This document shows positions 8,054 to 15,876 of a DNA stretch of 64,000 nucleotides, piece after piece. This stretch comes from Streptomyces actuosus (GTDB lineage Bacteria > Actinomycetota > Actinomycetes > Streptomycetales > Streptomycetaceae). Below the pieces are notes generated by a model, which was not told where the DNA came from, made no database searches, and was given only the letters and a program-made list of their open reading frames with translations. Every line of letters begins with the position of its first letter. Positions within the stretch are counted from its first letter, which is position 1. Position numbers and translations under genes: made by a program. The stretch spans positions 1 to 64,000 of the forward strand of contig NZ_JAFFZS010000024.1 of the NCBI RefSeq assembly GCF_016921115.1, in the 5' to 3' direction.

Positions 8054-9196
8054 TCAGAGCAGCGTCCGCAGCTTCTCCGCCAGCAGGCCCCAGCGCCACT
8101 TCTCCTCGACCCACCGGCGGCCCCGCTCTCCCATCCGGCTTCGCAGTTCGGCGTCGCCCAGGAGGGCGACGATGCGGTCGGCCGTCTCCTCCGCGGAGCC
8201 GCCGCGGACCACCCAGCCGGTCTCGCCGTCCAGCACGGCGTCCGGGGCACCGCCGGAGTCGCCCGCGACGACCGGGAGGCCGGTCGCGGACGCCTCCAGG
8301 TAGACGATGCCGAGTCCCTCGACGTCCAGGCCCCCGCGGCGGGTGCGGCACGGCATGGCGAACACGTCCCCGGCGCCGTAGTGCGCGGGCAGTTCCGACC
8401 AGGGCACCGGACCGGTGAAGCGGACCGAGCCGGCGACGCCGGTCTCCCGGGCCAGCCGCCGCAGGTCCTTCTCGTAGGGGCCGCCGCCCACGATCAGCAG
8501 GACGGTGTCCGGCTCGGCGGTCAGGATCCGCGGCATCGCGCGGATCAGCGTGTCCTGGCCCTTGCGGCGGACCAGCCGGGAGACGCACACGACGACCGGA
8601 CGGTCGGTGAGCCCGAGGCGGGCGCGGACCTCGTCGCCGCCGGAGGCGGGGTGGAAGGTCTTCTCGTCCACGCCCGGCGGCAGCTGCACCATCCGCGCGG
8701 CGGCGTCCGTCGTCAGCACGTTCGCGATCCGCGAGCGGGTGTACTCGCCGAGGTAGGTGATCGTGTCCGTGGTCTCACCGATACGGCGCAGCAGCTGCCG
8801 GGCGGCGGGCAGCTGAGCCCAGCCGGCCTCGTGCCCGTGGGTGGTGGCGACGATCCGCTCGGCGCCGGCCCCGCGCAGGGCCGGGGCCATCAGACCGAGG
8901 GGCGCCGCGGCCCCGAACCACACCGCGGTGCACCCGTGCTCGCGCAGCAGGCCCACGGCCCGCCGGGTCGCGGCGGGCGTCGGCAGCAGCATGGTCGTGC
9001 GGTCGCGCACGACGGTGAAGGGCTGCTCGGCGTCGAAGGCGGCCGTCGCGGCGACGCCCTCGCGGCCGCGCTTCCAGGTGGAGGCGTAGACGACCAGGCC
9101 GGAGGGGTCCAGACGCAGCGCCATGTTGTGCAGGAACGCCTGGATGCCGCCCGGGCGGGGCGGGAAGTCGTTGGTCACGATCAGGGTCTTGTGCAT
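8054..9196 (-). CDS. pimB: GT4 glycosyltransferase, PimB-type
   Basis: A 380-residue GT-B fold glycosyltransferase. It shows the N-terminal VTNDFPPRPGGI loop, STHGHE-type motif (ATTHGHEAGW), VCVSRLVRRKGQ, IVGGGPYE and the EX7E region (EGLGIVYLEASATGLPV). It aligns along its length with mycobacterial PimB' (Rv2188c), which adds the second mannose to phosphatidylinositol monomannoside from GDP-mannose at the inner face of the membrane. Complete length. TAGGGT at 9205-9210 lies 8 bases before the ATG, suggesting a leaderless transcript. It is flanked by a fadD15-like gene and a GT87-like gene, as in mycobacteria. Confidence 0.9.
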   Translation of the reverse strand: MHKTLIVTNDFPPRPGGIQAFLHNMALRLDPSGLVVYASTWKRGREGVAATAAFDAEQPFTVVRDRTTMLLPTPAATRRAVGLLREHGCTAVWFGAAAPLGLMAPALRGAGAERIVATTHGHEAGWAQLPAARQLLRRIGETTDTITYLGEYTRSRIANVLTTDAAARMVQLPPGVDEKTFHPASGGDEVRARLGLTDRPVVVCVSRLVRRKGQDTLIRAMPRILTAEPDTVLLIVGGGPYEKDLRRLARETGVAGSVRFTGPVPWSELPAHYGAGDVFAMPCRTRRGGLDVEGLGIVYLEASATGLPVVAGDSGGAPDAVLDGETGWVVRGGSAEETADRIVALLGDAELRSRMGERGRRWVEEKWRWGLLAEKLRTLL

Positions 9197-9312
9197 CGCC
9201 GCCGACCCTACCGAACCGCCCCGGCGGGGGCCTGTGGCACGTACACAGGCGGGCAGGACATCATGTTCCCCTCACACGGGAACGGCGCAGGGACCGAACG
9301 GCAGGGGATCTG

Positions 9313-10551
9313 GTGGAGACGACGGTGGCGAGACGACCGCGGCTGTGGCTGCTGCTGGCGGTCTGGGCCGCGACCCGAGCGTTCCTGCTGCTCTCGGTCT
9401 TCCGGGTCGTCGTGTTCCCCGGCCCGGACGTCACCAGCGACGTGTCGGTGATCTACCAGGGCTGGTACGAGGTGCTGCGCACCGGGACCTTCCCTCTGGA
9501 CGACGTGACGTGGCAGTACCCGCCCGCCGCGGCGCTGGCGGTGCTCTCCCCGGCGCTGCTGCCGTTCCTCGGCTACGCGCAGGCCTTCTTCGTGCTGGCG
9601 TGCGTCGCCGACCTGGCGGGCCTCGCCCTGCTGCTGTACGCGGGGCTGCGGCCCGGCCGCCGTCTCGCCGGGGCCTGGGTGTGGACGGTGGGCGTGCCGC
9701 TGCTCGGGCCGACGGTGTACGCCCGGTACGACGTGATGGTGACCGCCGTCGCGATCGCCGCGCTGCTGGCCGCCGCCCGGCATCCGAGGGTGATGGGCGC
9801 GCTGGCGGGCTTCGGGGCGATGCTGAAGGTCTGGCCGGTGCTGCTGCTGATCGGTGTACGCAGGCGCTCCTCGTGGACGGCTGCCGTGGTGACGGCCGCC
9901 GTCCTCGCGGCGTTGTTCTCGCTGGCGATGCCGGGCGGGTTCGCCTTCCTGACCTTCCAGCGGGACCGGGGCACCGAGGTGGAGTCGCTGGGCTCGCTCG
10001 TCTTCCATGTGGCCCGGCACCACGGCTGGGACGGGCAGGTGCTGCTCAACTACGGGTCGGTGGAGTTCCTCGGCCCGTACGTGGGCCTGGTCTCCACCGT
10101 CGCCCTGTTCCTGACCGGGGCGGCCTTCGGCTGGCTGCTGCTGTGGCGGCTGGCGGCGACGCGGTTCGGCCCGTGCACGGCGGCGGACGCCGCCTTCACC
10201 GCCGTTCTGATGTTCACCGTGACGAGCAGGGTCATCAGCCCGCAGTATCTGGTGTGGCTGGTGGGGCTGGCCGCGGTGTGCCTGTGCCACCGGGGGACGC
10301 GGATGCGGTGGCCGGCCGGGCTGGTGCTCGCGGCGTGCCTGGCGACGGTGCTGGAGTTCCCGGTCTGGTTCGCCCATGTCGTCGCCAGCGATCTGCTCGG
10401 CGTGACCCTGCTGGTGCTGCGCAACGGGCTGCTGGTGGCCGCCACGGTGACCGCGGCGGTGCAGCTGTGGCGCGCGACGGTCCCGCCCGGGCCCGGGGCC
10501 CCGGCGCCGCCTCAGCCGGAACGCACCGGGCAGACGCCGGTCTCCTCCTGA
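9313..10551 (+). CDS. GT87/DUF2029-like integral membrane glycosyltransferase
   Basis: A 412-residue polytopic membrane protein with about 9-10 hydrophobic segments. The first extracytoplasmic loop carries acidic residues (FPGPDVTSDVSVIYQGWYEVL), as in GT-C polyprenyl-phosphate-mannose transferases. RYDVMVT and a lysine-rich loop after KVWPVLLLIGVRRR fit DUF2029/GT87 members. Likely role: transfer of mannose or another sugar from a polyprenyl phosphate to a glycolipid or glycan outside the cell. GTG start at 9313. It diverges from pimB with 116 bases between. Exact substrate unknown. Confidence 0.82.
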   Translation: METTVARRPRLWLLLAVWAATRAFLLLSVFRVVVFPGPDVTSDVSVIYQGWYEVLRTGTFPLDDVTWQYPPAAALAVLSPALLPFLGYAQAFFVLACVADLAGLALLLYAGLRPGRRLAGAWVWTVGVPLLGPTVYARYDVMVTAVAIAALLAAARHPRVMGALAGFGAMLKVWPVLLLIGVRRRSSWTAAVVTAAVLAALFSLAMPGGFAFLTFQRDRGTEVESLGSLVFHVARHHGWDGQVLLNYGSVEFLGPYVGLVSTVALFLTGAAFGWLLLWRLAATRFGPCTAADAAFTAVLMFTVTSRVISPQYLVWLVGLAAVCLCHRGTRMRWPAGLVLAACLATVLEFPVWFAHVVASDLLGVTLLVLRNGLLVAATVTAAVQLWRATVPPGPGAPAPPQPERTGQTPVSS

Positions 10552-10686
10552 CGCCGGCCGGCCTCCCGCGGCAGCAGTGCCGCCGCGGTACCGCCCTGCA
10601 CAGCCATGGCGAGCGCCGGCGCCAGGCAGATGCCGGGCAGGCCGAAGGGCCGGCAGGACGGCGGCCGGCGGGAGCTGGAGGGGGGT

Positions 10687-10709
10687 GCAGGGCGCCTGAG
10701 GCGCCCTGC
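10687..10709 (+). terminator. Hairpin after the GT87-like gene
   Basis: Perfect 10-bp stem (GCAGGGCGCC) with a 3-base loop, followed on the plus strand by CCGCTCGGTTTCG. It lies 135 bases after the gene's stop. Intrinsic terminators without a long U-tract are usual in Streptomyces. Confidence 0.55.
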
Positions 10710-10735
10710 CCGCTCGGTTTCGCCCCGCCCGTGCG

Positions 10736-10766
10736 GCGGCCCCGGCCCGCCGCGGACCGGGGCCGC
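10736..10766 (-). terminator. Hairpin after the GH3 remnant
   Basis: Perfect 10-bp stem (GCGGCCCCGG) with an 11-base loop, 5 bases past the stop of the decayed beta-glucosidase on the minus strand. It is probably the original terminator of that gene. Confidence 0.55.
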
Positions 10767-10771
10767 CCCGC

Positions 10772-12130
10772 TCAACGGAACTCGGCGTGCAGCCGCCGCG
10801 TGTGGTCGAGGTACCGGACGGGTCCGGTCAGCCGGACCCGGGCGGTCAGCCGCGGGGCGTCGCTCGCGGCGGACAGCCGCAGCTCCAGCTCCCCCGGCTC
10901 CACGACGCGCCGCCCGTCGAGGCCGGTGAAGGAGGCGAGGTCGGCCGGTACGGTCACCGACAGCCGGCGCGACCCGCCCGGACCGAGCGGCACTCTCCCG
11001 TAGCCGATCAGCCGCTGCACCGGCTGCACCACCGAGGCGACCGGGTCGTGCAGATACAGCTGGACGACCTCGACGCCCTCCCGCCCACCGGTGTTGCGCA
11101 CCGTGAAGGAGAGGGCGAACTCCCCGTCCGTGGAAGCCTCTTCGCCCGTCACGACCAGGTCGCCCCATGCGAAGGACGTGTACGACAGGCCGTGCCCGAA
11201 GGCGAACGCCGGGCTCGGGTCCACGGCCGAGACATCCGTGCGCCGCCCCAGCCGGGCCGTGAGATAGGTCGCGGGCTGGGCGCCGGTCCCGGCGGAACGC
11301 CGACGGGCAGCCGGCCCGAGGGATCGACCGCACCGCTCAGCACGCGCGCGACGGCGGCCGTCCCCTCGGCGCCGGGGAAGAAGCACTGCACGATCGCGTC
11401 CGCCTCCCGGGCCGCCCGGCCGAGCGCGTAGGGGCGTCCGGCCAGCAGCGTCGCCACCAGCGGGGTCCCGGTGTCCAGCAACCGGTCGAGCAGCACCTGC
11501 TGCACGCCGGGCAGCGCCAGCGACTCGACGTCGCAGCCCTCCCCGCTGGTGCCGCGGCCGAACAGGCCGGTCCGGTCGCCGAGCGCGGCGATCACCACGT
11601 CCGCCTCGCGGGCGACCCGGACCGCCGTGTCGATGCCGGAGACGTCGGTGCCGGAGACGTCGGTACCCGAGACGTCGGTACCCGAGACGGTGACGATCTC
11701 GGCTCCCGGGAACTGACGCACCAGCGCCTCACGCAGCGTGGGCAGTTCGATGCCGGCGGGGACACCGGGGTGGTGGACGCCGACGTGCAGCGGGAAGGAG
11801 TAGCAGCCCAGCACGGCGGTCGGCTCGTCGGCCTGCGGGCCCACCAAAGCGATCCGGCGCGGCGCGGCCAGCGGCAGGACGCCCTTGTTGCGCAGCAGGA
11901 TCACGGCCCGGTCGGCGACCTCGGCGGCCAGTTCCGGTTGGCGGGCGAGTCCAGGTCCACCGTGCCGCGCAGGGACTCGGCGTCGTCGACGCCACCGCGG
12001 GGAGCCCCGCCGTCCGCACCGGCCTCCCGCAGGGCGGGCGGGACCGGGTCGAACCCGGCGTCCAGCAGGCCCAGTTCGGCCTTCTGGTAGAGCACCCGGC
12101 GCACGGCCCGGTCGATCCGCACTCGGGGGC
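10772..12130 (-). pseudogene. Decayed GH3 beta-glucosidase
   Basis: The remnant keeps the linker after the catalytic domain (RVRIDRAVRRVLYQKAELGL, at 12130 down to about 11950), the alpha/beta sandwich domain (ILLRNKGVLPLA through FFPGAEGTAAVARVLSG) and the C-terminal fibronectin-III-like domain (FAFGHGLSYTSFAWGDL to LHAEFR). It has no start codon, the N-terminal (beta/alpha)8 barrel with the nucleophile Asp (about 300 residues) is gone, and the reading frame shifts near 11950 and again near 11300. A small 15-base tandem repeat (VSGTD units) sits at about 11640-11690. The deletion edge is exactly at the stop of the next gene. It cannot make an active enzyme. Confidence 0.85.
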
Positions 12131-13330
12131 TCAGCCCAGCTGCTGCCGCAGGTACGTGCGCCACTGCGCGGTGAACTTCTCGGGCGTGGTCCCGAGCACC
12201 GTACGCAACGCGTCCTCGACCGCGCCGTCCCGCTGCCGGTGCGCGCCCACGGCCCGGTAGAACTCCCCCAGCCGAACCTCGCCCCACCGCTCGGCGATCA
12301 TCCGGCAGGCCAGCCAGCCGCCCTCGTAGGCCTGCGCCAGCTCCTGCGCGTCCCCGGAGAAACCGAACTCCGCGTCGTTGGGCAGCTCCGCCGGGACGCG
12401 GTCCTCGGCCACCGCACGGGCCAGCTCCGGCGCCGCCTGGGCCGGGGGTCGTCCGCTGCCGCGGTAGCCGGCCCAGTCCGCGTACCCCTCCGACAGCCAC
12501 AGCGGGGTGGCCGGGGTGGTGGCGCGGCGGGTGGCGACGTGCGTGGTCTCGTGGGTGAGCACGACCTGCCGGCCCAGCGAGCCGAGCATCCCGTAGGCGT
12601 CGGGGTTGACGATGATCCGGTCCGCGGGCGCCTTCGCCGAGGCGCCGGTCTCCCCCGTTGTGACGGCCGCGATGCCCCGGTAGGAGGAGGCGGGCGAGCC
12701 GAGCAGGCCCGCCATGCCCTCCAGCGAATTCGGCACGAGCACCACGACGCTGCGGCTCCAGCCGGTGCCCCAGGCGTCCGACACGGCGGGCACCGCCCGG
12801 TCGGCCAGGTGCGCGTACGACCTGAGCTCCGTGCCGCTCCGCCCCACGCCCAGGACGAGGCTGTGCACACCCCGCACGACGGTGACCTCTCCCTGGTCCC
12901 ACAGCTGCTGCCCGGCCTTCTGCGCGGGCCGGTCCGCGGCCACGGACCACTGCCCGTCCGCGCCCCGGGTCAGCCGCAGGGTGCGGCCGACGACGACGGG
13001 GGCACCGTCGTGGCCGCGCAGGCGGTAGCGCAGGTCGGCGTCGGCCGTCGCGGTGTCCGCGCCGGCCCCGCGGTGCACGGCGGTGACCCGGTAGTCCCAC
13101 TGCGCGAACGGCACCCGGCGCAGCTCGGTGTACCCGTCGCGCGTGCCGGTCCGGTCGTACGCCGCCTCGTCGTGGCCGAGGACGGCCGCCGCCCGCCGGT
13201 CCAGCAGCCGCTGCACGTCGGCCCGCGCCGTGTCGGTGACGGACCGCCCGCTGCACCCCACGAGGAGGACGAGCAGCAGACACAGTCCTGCCACCGGGGA
13301 TCTCCATGCCCGCCGTCGACCAGCCATCAT
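12131..13330 (-). CDS. Secreted lipoprotein with HExxH metallopeptidase-like motif
   Basis: A 399-residue protein with a lipoprotein signal (LCLLLVLLVGC, Cys about 26). The N-terminal half looks like an NTF2-like or accumulation domain (LLDRRAAAVLGHDEAAYDRTGTRDG). The second half has VVLTHETTHVATRR, a zinc-binding HExxH, followed by LWLSEGYADWAGY with the likely third ligand Glu, as in gluzincin peptidases of the M1/peptidase_MA type. It is probably anchored outside the membrane. Its stop abuts the edge of the GH3 remnant, and the NlpC/P60 gene lies 26 bases upstream in the same direction, suggesting a cell-wall operon. Confidence 0.8.
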   Translation of the reverse strand: MMAGRRRAWRSPVAGLCLLLVLLVGCSGRSVTDTARADVQRLLDRRAAAVLGHDEAAYDRTGTRDGYTELRRVPFAQWDYRVTAVHRGAGADTATADADLRYRLRGHDGAPVVVGRTLRLTRGADGQWSVAADRPAQKAGQQLWDQGEVTVVRGVHSLVLGVGRSGTELRSYAHLADRAVPAVSDAWGTGWSRSVVVLVPNSLEGMAGLLGSPASSYRGIAAVTTGETGASAKAPADRIIVNPDAYGMLGSLGRQVVLTHETTHVATRRATTPATPLWLSEGYADWAGYRGSGRPPAQAAPELARAVAEDRVPAELPNDAEFGFSGDAQELAQAYEGGWLACRMIAERWGEVRLGEFYRAVGAHRQRDGAVEDALRTVLGTTPEKFTAQWRTYLRQQLG

Positions 13331-13356
13331 TCCGATCGTACGGCGAAGGCCGCCGG

Positions 13357-14379
13357 TCAGACCCGGGTCACCGACGAGACGGGCATCATGCCCACCGGGT
13401 CGTAGCGCACCGGCGCGCCCGGGTAGGGGGCGTGGATCACCTGGCCGTTTCCCACGTACATGCCCACGTGGCTGGAGTCGGAGCGGTAGACGACGATGTC
13501 TCCGGGCCGCGCCTGGGAGAGCGGGACGTGCCGGCCGGCGTGCCGCTGGGCCTGCGAGGTACGCGGCAGGGCGACACCGGCGCGGGCGTACGACCACTGC
13601 ACCAGGCCCGAGCAGTCGAAGCCGGACGGGCCGCTGGCGCCCCACACGTACGGCTTGCCGAGCGCGGAGCGCGCGGCGGCGACGGCGGCTGCCGCCCGGC
13701 CGGAGGCGGCGACGGCACCGGTGGGGACGAGCAGGTCGGTGCGGCCGGAGCGGGAGGCCCGGTCGTAGGCGGCGCGCTCGTCGGGTGCGAGGGCGTTGAG
13801 CAGCCGGCGCGCCTCGGCGAGCTTGTGCTCGACGGTCTTCTTGTGCCGGGCGACGGCCCTGCGGCTGTGCTCCAGGTCCCGCAGGGCCCGGGCGCCCTCG
13901 GACCGCTCCTGGGCGAGTTCGCGCATCGCCTTCTGCAGTTCGGCGAGTTCGCGGGCCTGGCGGGTGGTGATCCGGTCGAGGACGGCGGCCTGGTCGAGGT
14001 ACTCGTCCGGGTCGCCGGAGAACAGCAGCGCCACGGACGGGTCGAGGCCGCCGGAGCGGTACTGGGCACCGGCGAGCGAACCGAGCGCCTCGCGCATGGT
14101 GTTGACGCGGTCCTGCCTGCGGGCGATCCGGTCCTGCGCGGTGAGGACCTCGCGGCGCAGCACGTCGGCCTGTTCGTCTGCCTTGTTGTAGGCCTCGGTG
14201 GCCTTCTCGGCCTCCTCGTAGAGGCGGTCCACCTCGGCCCGGGTGCCGGCGTGCGGCGCCGCCGCGGCCGGAACGGCCGGTACGGCGGCCAGGGCGGCGG
14301 CCGCGGCCGACAGCAGGCCCAGGGCGGCCGAGGCGCCCTTGTCGAACCCTGATGGTGCGAGGCGGCGATGGGTGCCCAC
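13357..14379 (-). CDS. NlpC/P60 cell-wall endopeptidase, coiled-coil type (paralog 1)
   Basis: A 340-residue secreted protein: signal peptide (residues about 15-42), a long coiled coil (EVDRLYEEAEKATEAYNKAD up to about 200), then a C-terminal NlpC/P60 domain. Catalytic motifs are FDCSGLVQWSYA with the nucleophile Cys, SSHVGMYVG with the His, and VIHAPYP. It is predicted to cut the peptide stem of peptidoglycan. GTG 14379 has GGAAGGAG about 10 bases upstream. It resembles the neighbouring gene at 14631-15665 along its whole length, so the two are tandem paralogs. Confidence 0.92.
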   Translation of the reverse strand: MGTHRRLAPSGFDKGASAALGLLSAAAAALAAVPAVPAAAAPHAGTRAEVDRLYEEAEKATEAYNKADEQADVLRREVLTAQDRIARRQDRVNTMREALGSLAGAQYRSGGLDPSVALLFSGDPDEYLDQAAVLDRITTRQARELAELQKAMRELAQERSEGARALRDLEHSRRAVARHKKTVEHKLAEARRLLNALAPDERAAYDRASRSGRTDLLVPTGAVAASGRAAAAVAAARSALGKPYVWGASGPSGFDCSGLVQWSYARAGVALPRTSQAQRHAGRHVPLSQARPGDIVVYRSDSSHVGMYVGNGQVIHAPYPGAPVRYDPVGMMPVSSVTRV

Positions 14380-14469
14380 GGGGAGCCGCACTCCTTCCGC
14401 TGGGGGACAGGGAGTTCCCCCGTGCCGGGGCGGGCGGTGCGCGTCCCGGTGGTGGGGGAAACGCGGCAG

Positions 14470-14499
14470 ACAGTAGCCCCGCGACCCGGCACCGGCCAA
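14470..14499 (-). promoter_or_regulatory. Possible sigma-70 promoter of NlpC/P60 paralog 1
   Basis: On the minus strand TTGGCC (14494-14499), 18 bases, TACTGT (14470-14475). It sits downstream of the terminator at 14525-14558, about 90 bases before the GTG start. Confidence 0.4.
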
Positions 14500-14524
14500 A
14501 GACCTCCGCGGACACGCACGGTGA

Positions 14525-14558
14525 CGCCCCGCCGCAGACGCAGGTCACCGGCGGGGCG
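14525..14558 (-). terminator. Hairpin after NlpC/P60 paralog 2
   Basis: Perfect 10-bp stem (CGCCCCGCCG) with a 14-base loop, 73 bases past the stop at 14631 on the minus strand. It separates the two NlpC/P60 genes, so each probably has its own transcript. Confidence 0.65.
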
Positions 14559-14630
14559 CGGAGGGAAAGCGCGTCCTGGCGATTCGCCCGTTCGGGCGGT
14601 GTGCCGTGTCGATCCCGAGGGTGGGCGGTC

Positions 14631-15665
14631 TCAGATCCGGACGCCGAACTGGAACGGCATGTTGTTGATCGACTCGTAGCGCACGACGGTCCCGGTGCGG
14701 GGGGCGTGCAGGACCTGGCCGTTGCCGGCGTAGAAGCCGACGTGGTGGTAGTCGCTGTAGAAGATGACCAGGTCACCGACGTGGAGCTGCGACTGGTTGT
14801 AGATCCGGGTGCCGGCGCCGGCCTGCGCCTGGGAGGTGCGCGGGATGGAGACGCCCGCCTGGGCGTAGGCCCAGCTGGTCAGACCCGAGCAGTCGAAGGA
14901 GGAGGGGCCGGAGGCGCCGTAGACGTACGGCGAGCCGATCTTGCTCTGGGCGGCCTGGAAGGCGGCCATGGCCCGGCTGGAGCCGGCGGTGGCGCCGCTG
15001 AGGTCCACGCGGGCGCTGGAGGAGCGGCTGGCGCGGGCCTGCTCGGCGGCCAAGGCGGCCTTCTCGGCGGCCGTCAGGGAGTTGAGGAGCTTCTGCGCCT
15101 CGGCGAGTTTGGCCTGGACTTCCTGCTTCTTCTTGCCGAGTTCGGTCCGGGTGGCGGCGAGGTCCTTCAGCTTCTCGGAGGCCTCGGACCGCTCCTGCGC
15201 GAGTTCGCGCTGCTTCTCCTGGATCTTCTTCAGCGCCTCCACCTGCTGGGCGCTGAGCTGGTCCATGGTGGACGCCTTGTCCAGGTAGTCGTCCGGGTCG
15301 GAGGACAGGAACAGCTGGACGGAGGAGTCGATGGTGCCCGTGCGGTACTGGGCGGCGGCGGCCATGCCTATGGAGTCGCGGAGCTCGTTGAGGTCCTCCT
15401 GGCCGCGGGCGACGTTGTCCTGGATCGTGGAGATCTCCTTCTGGAGCTTCTCCTGCTTCTCCTTGGCGCCGTTGTACTTCTCGGTGGCCTGTTCGGCCTC
15501 CTCGTACAGCTTGTCGACCTTCGCCTTGACCTCGTCCTTGGTCGGCTTCTCGCTGGGCGCGGCGTTGGCGGCCTGGGCGCTGAAGGCGACGGCGGCGGCT
15601 GCTGCGGTGGTCAGCACGGTCACGCGTGCGCGACTCGGCTGCTTGGGTCGACGGTGGGACGCCAC
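14631..15665 (-). CDS. NlpC/P60 cell-wall endopeptidase, coiled-coil type (paralog 2)
   Basis: A 344-residue secreted peptidoglycan hydrolase. It has a basic N terminus and signal peptide ending near AQAANA (about residue 37), a coiled coil of about 150 residues (KLYEEAEQATEKYNGAKEKQ onward), and an NlpC/P60 domain with FDCSGLTSWAYA (nucleophile Cys), HHVGFYAG and VLHAPR. GTG 15665 was chosen over an upstream in-frame start at 15695 because AAGGAG lies about 9 bases ahead of it and the signal peptide then has a normal length. The coiled coil fits RipA/CwlO-like enzymes held inactive until partner binding. It has a good promoter at 15718-15747. Confidence 0.93.
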   Translation of the reverse strand: MASHRRPKQPSRARVTVLTTAAAAAVAFSAQAANAAPSEKPTKDEVKAKVDKLYEEAEQATEKYNGAKEKQEKLQKEISTIQDNVARGQEDLNELRDSIGMAAAAQYRTGTIDSSVQLFLSSDPDDYLDKASTMDQLSAQQVEALKKIQEKQRELAQERSEASEKLKDLAATRTELGKKKQEVQAKLAEAQKLLNSLTAAEKAALAAEQARASRSSSARVDLSGATAGSSRAMAAFQAAQSKIGSPYVYGASGPSSFDCSGLTSWAYAQAGVSIPRTSQAQAGAGTRIYNQSQLHVGDLVIFYSDYHHVGFYAGNGQVLHAPRTGTVVRYESINNMPFQFGVRI

Positions 15666-15717
15666 GGAGGCGAACTCCTTCTTGAGAGTGATCACCCGTT
15701 CGGAGGTTCGAGGCCCG

Positions 15718-15747
15718 ACCCTAGTGACCCATCTGTGATCAGTTCAA
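15718..15747 (-). promoter_or_regulatory. Promoter of NlpC/P60 paralog 2, with a GTnAC-n6-GTnAC-like site in its spacer
   Basis: On the minus strand TTGAAC (15742-15747), 18 bases, TAGGGT (15718-15723), close to the Streptomyces HrdB consensus. Within the spacer the plus strand reads GTGAC-CCATCT-GTGAT (15724-15739), one base off the GTnAC-n6-GTnAC direct repeat described for AfsQ1 and similar to MtrA sites. A bound regulator here would block RNA polymerase. Further upstream (15757-15788) are A and T runs that are unusual for this genome. Confidence 0.65.
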
Positions 15748-15876
15748 ATCCTCACCACAAAAAACTCTGTACCCAGGCGTTTTTTTGCCCTCAACTCACG
15801 CCGAGTGATATGCGATTGACCCAACGTCGCGTGACGGATCCGATCAATCCGGACATTGAATACGCCTGTTGGACCT

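Noticed and set aside
14380..14630. Cyclic-di-AMP (ydaO-type) riboswitch before the NlpC/P60 genes
   Set aside because: Such riboswitches occur near cell-wall hydrolase genes in Streptomyces, but I could not see the conserved core in either upstream region.
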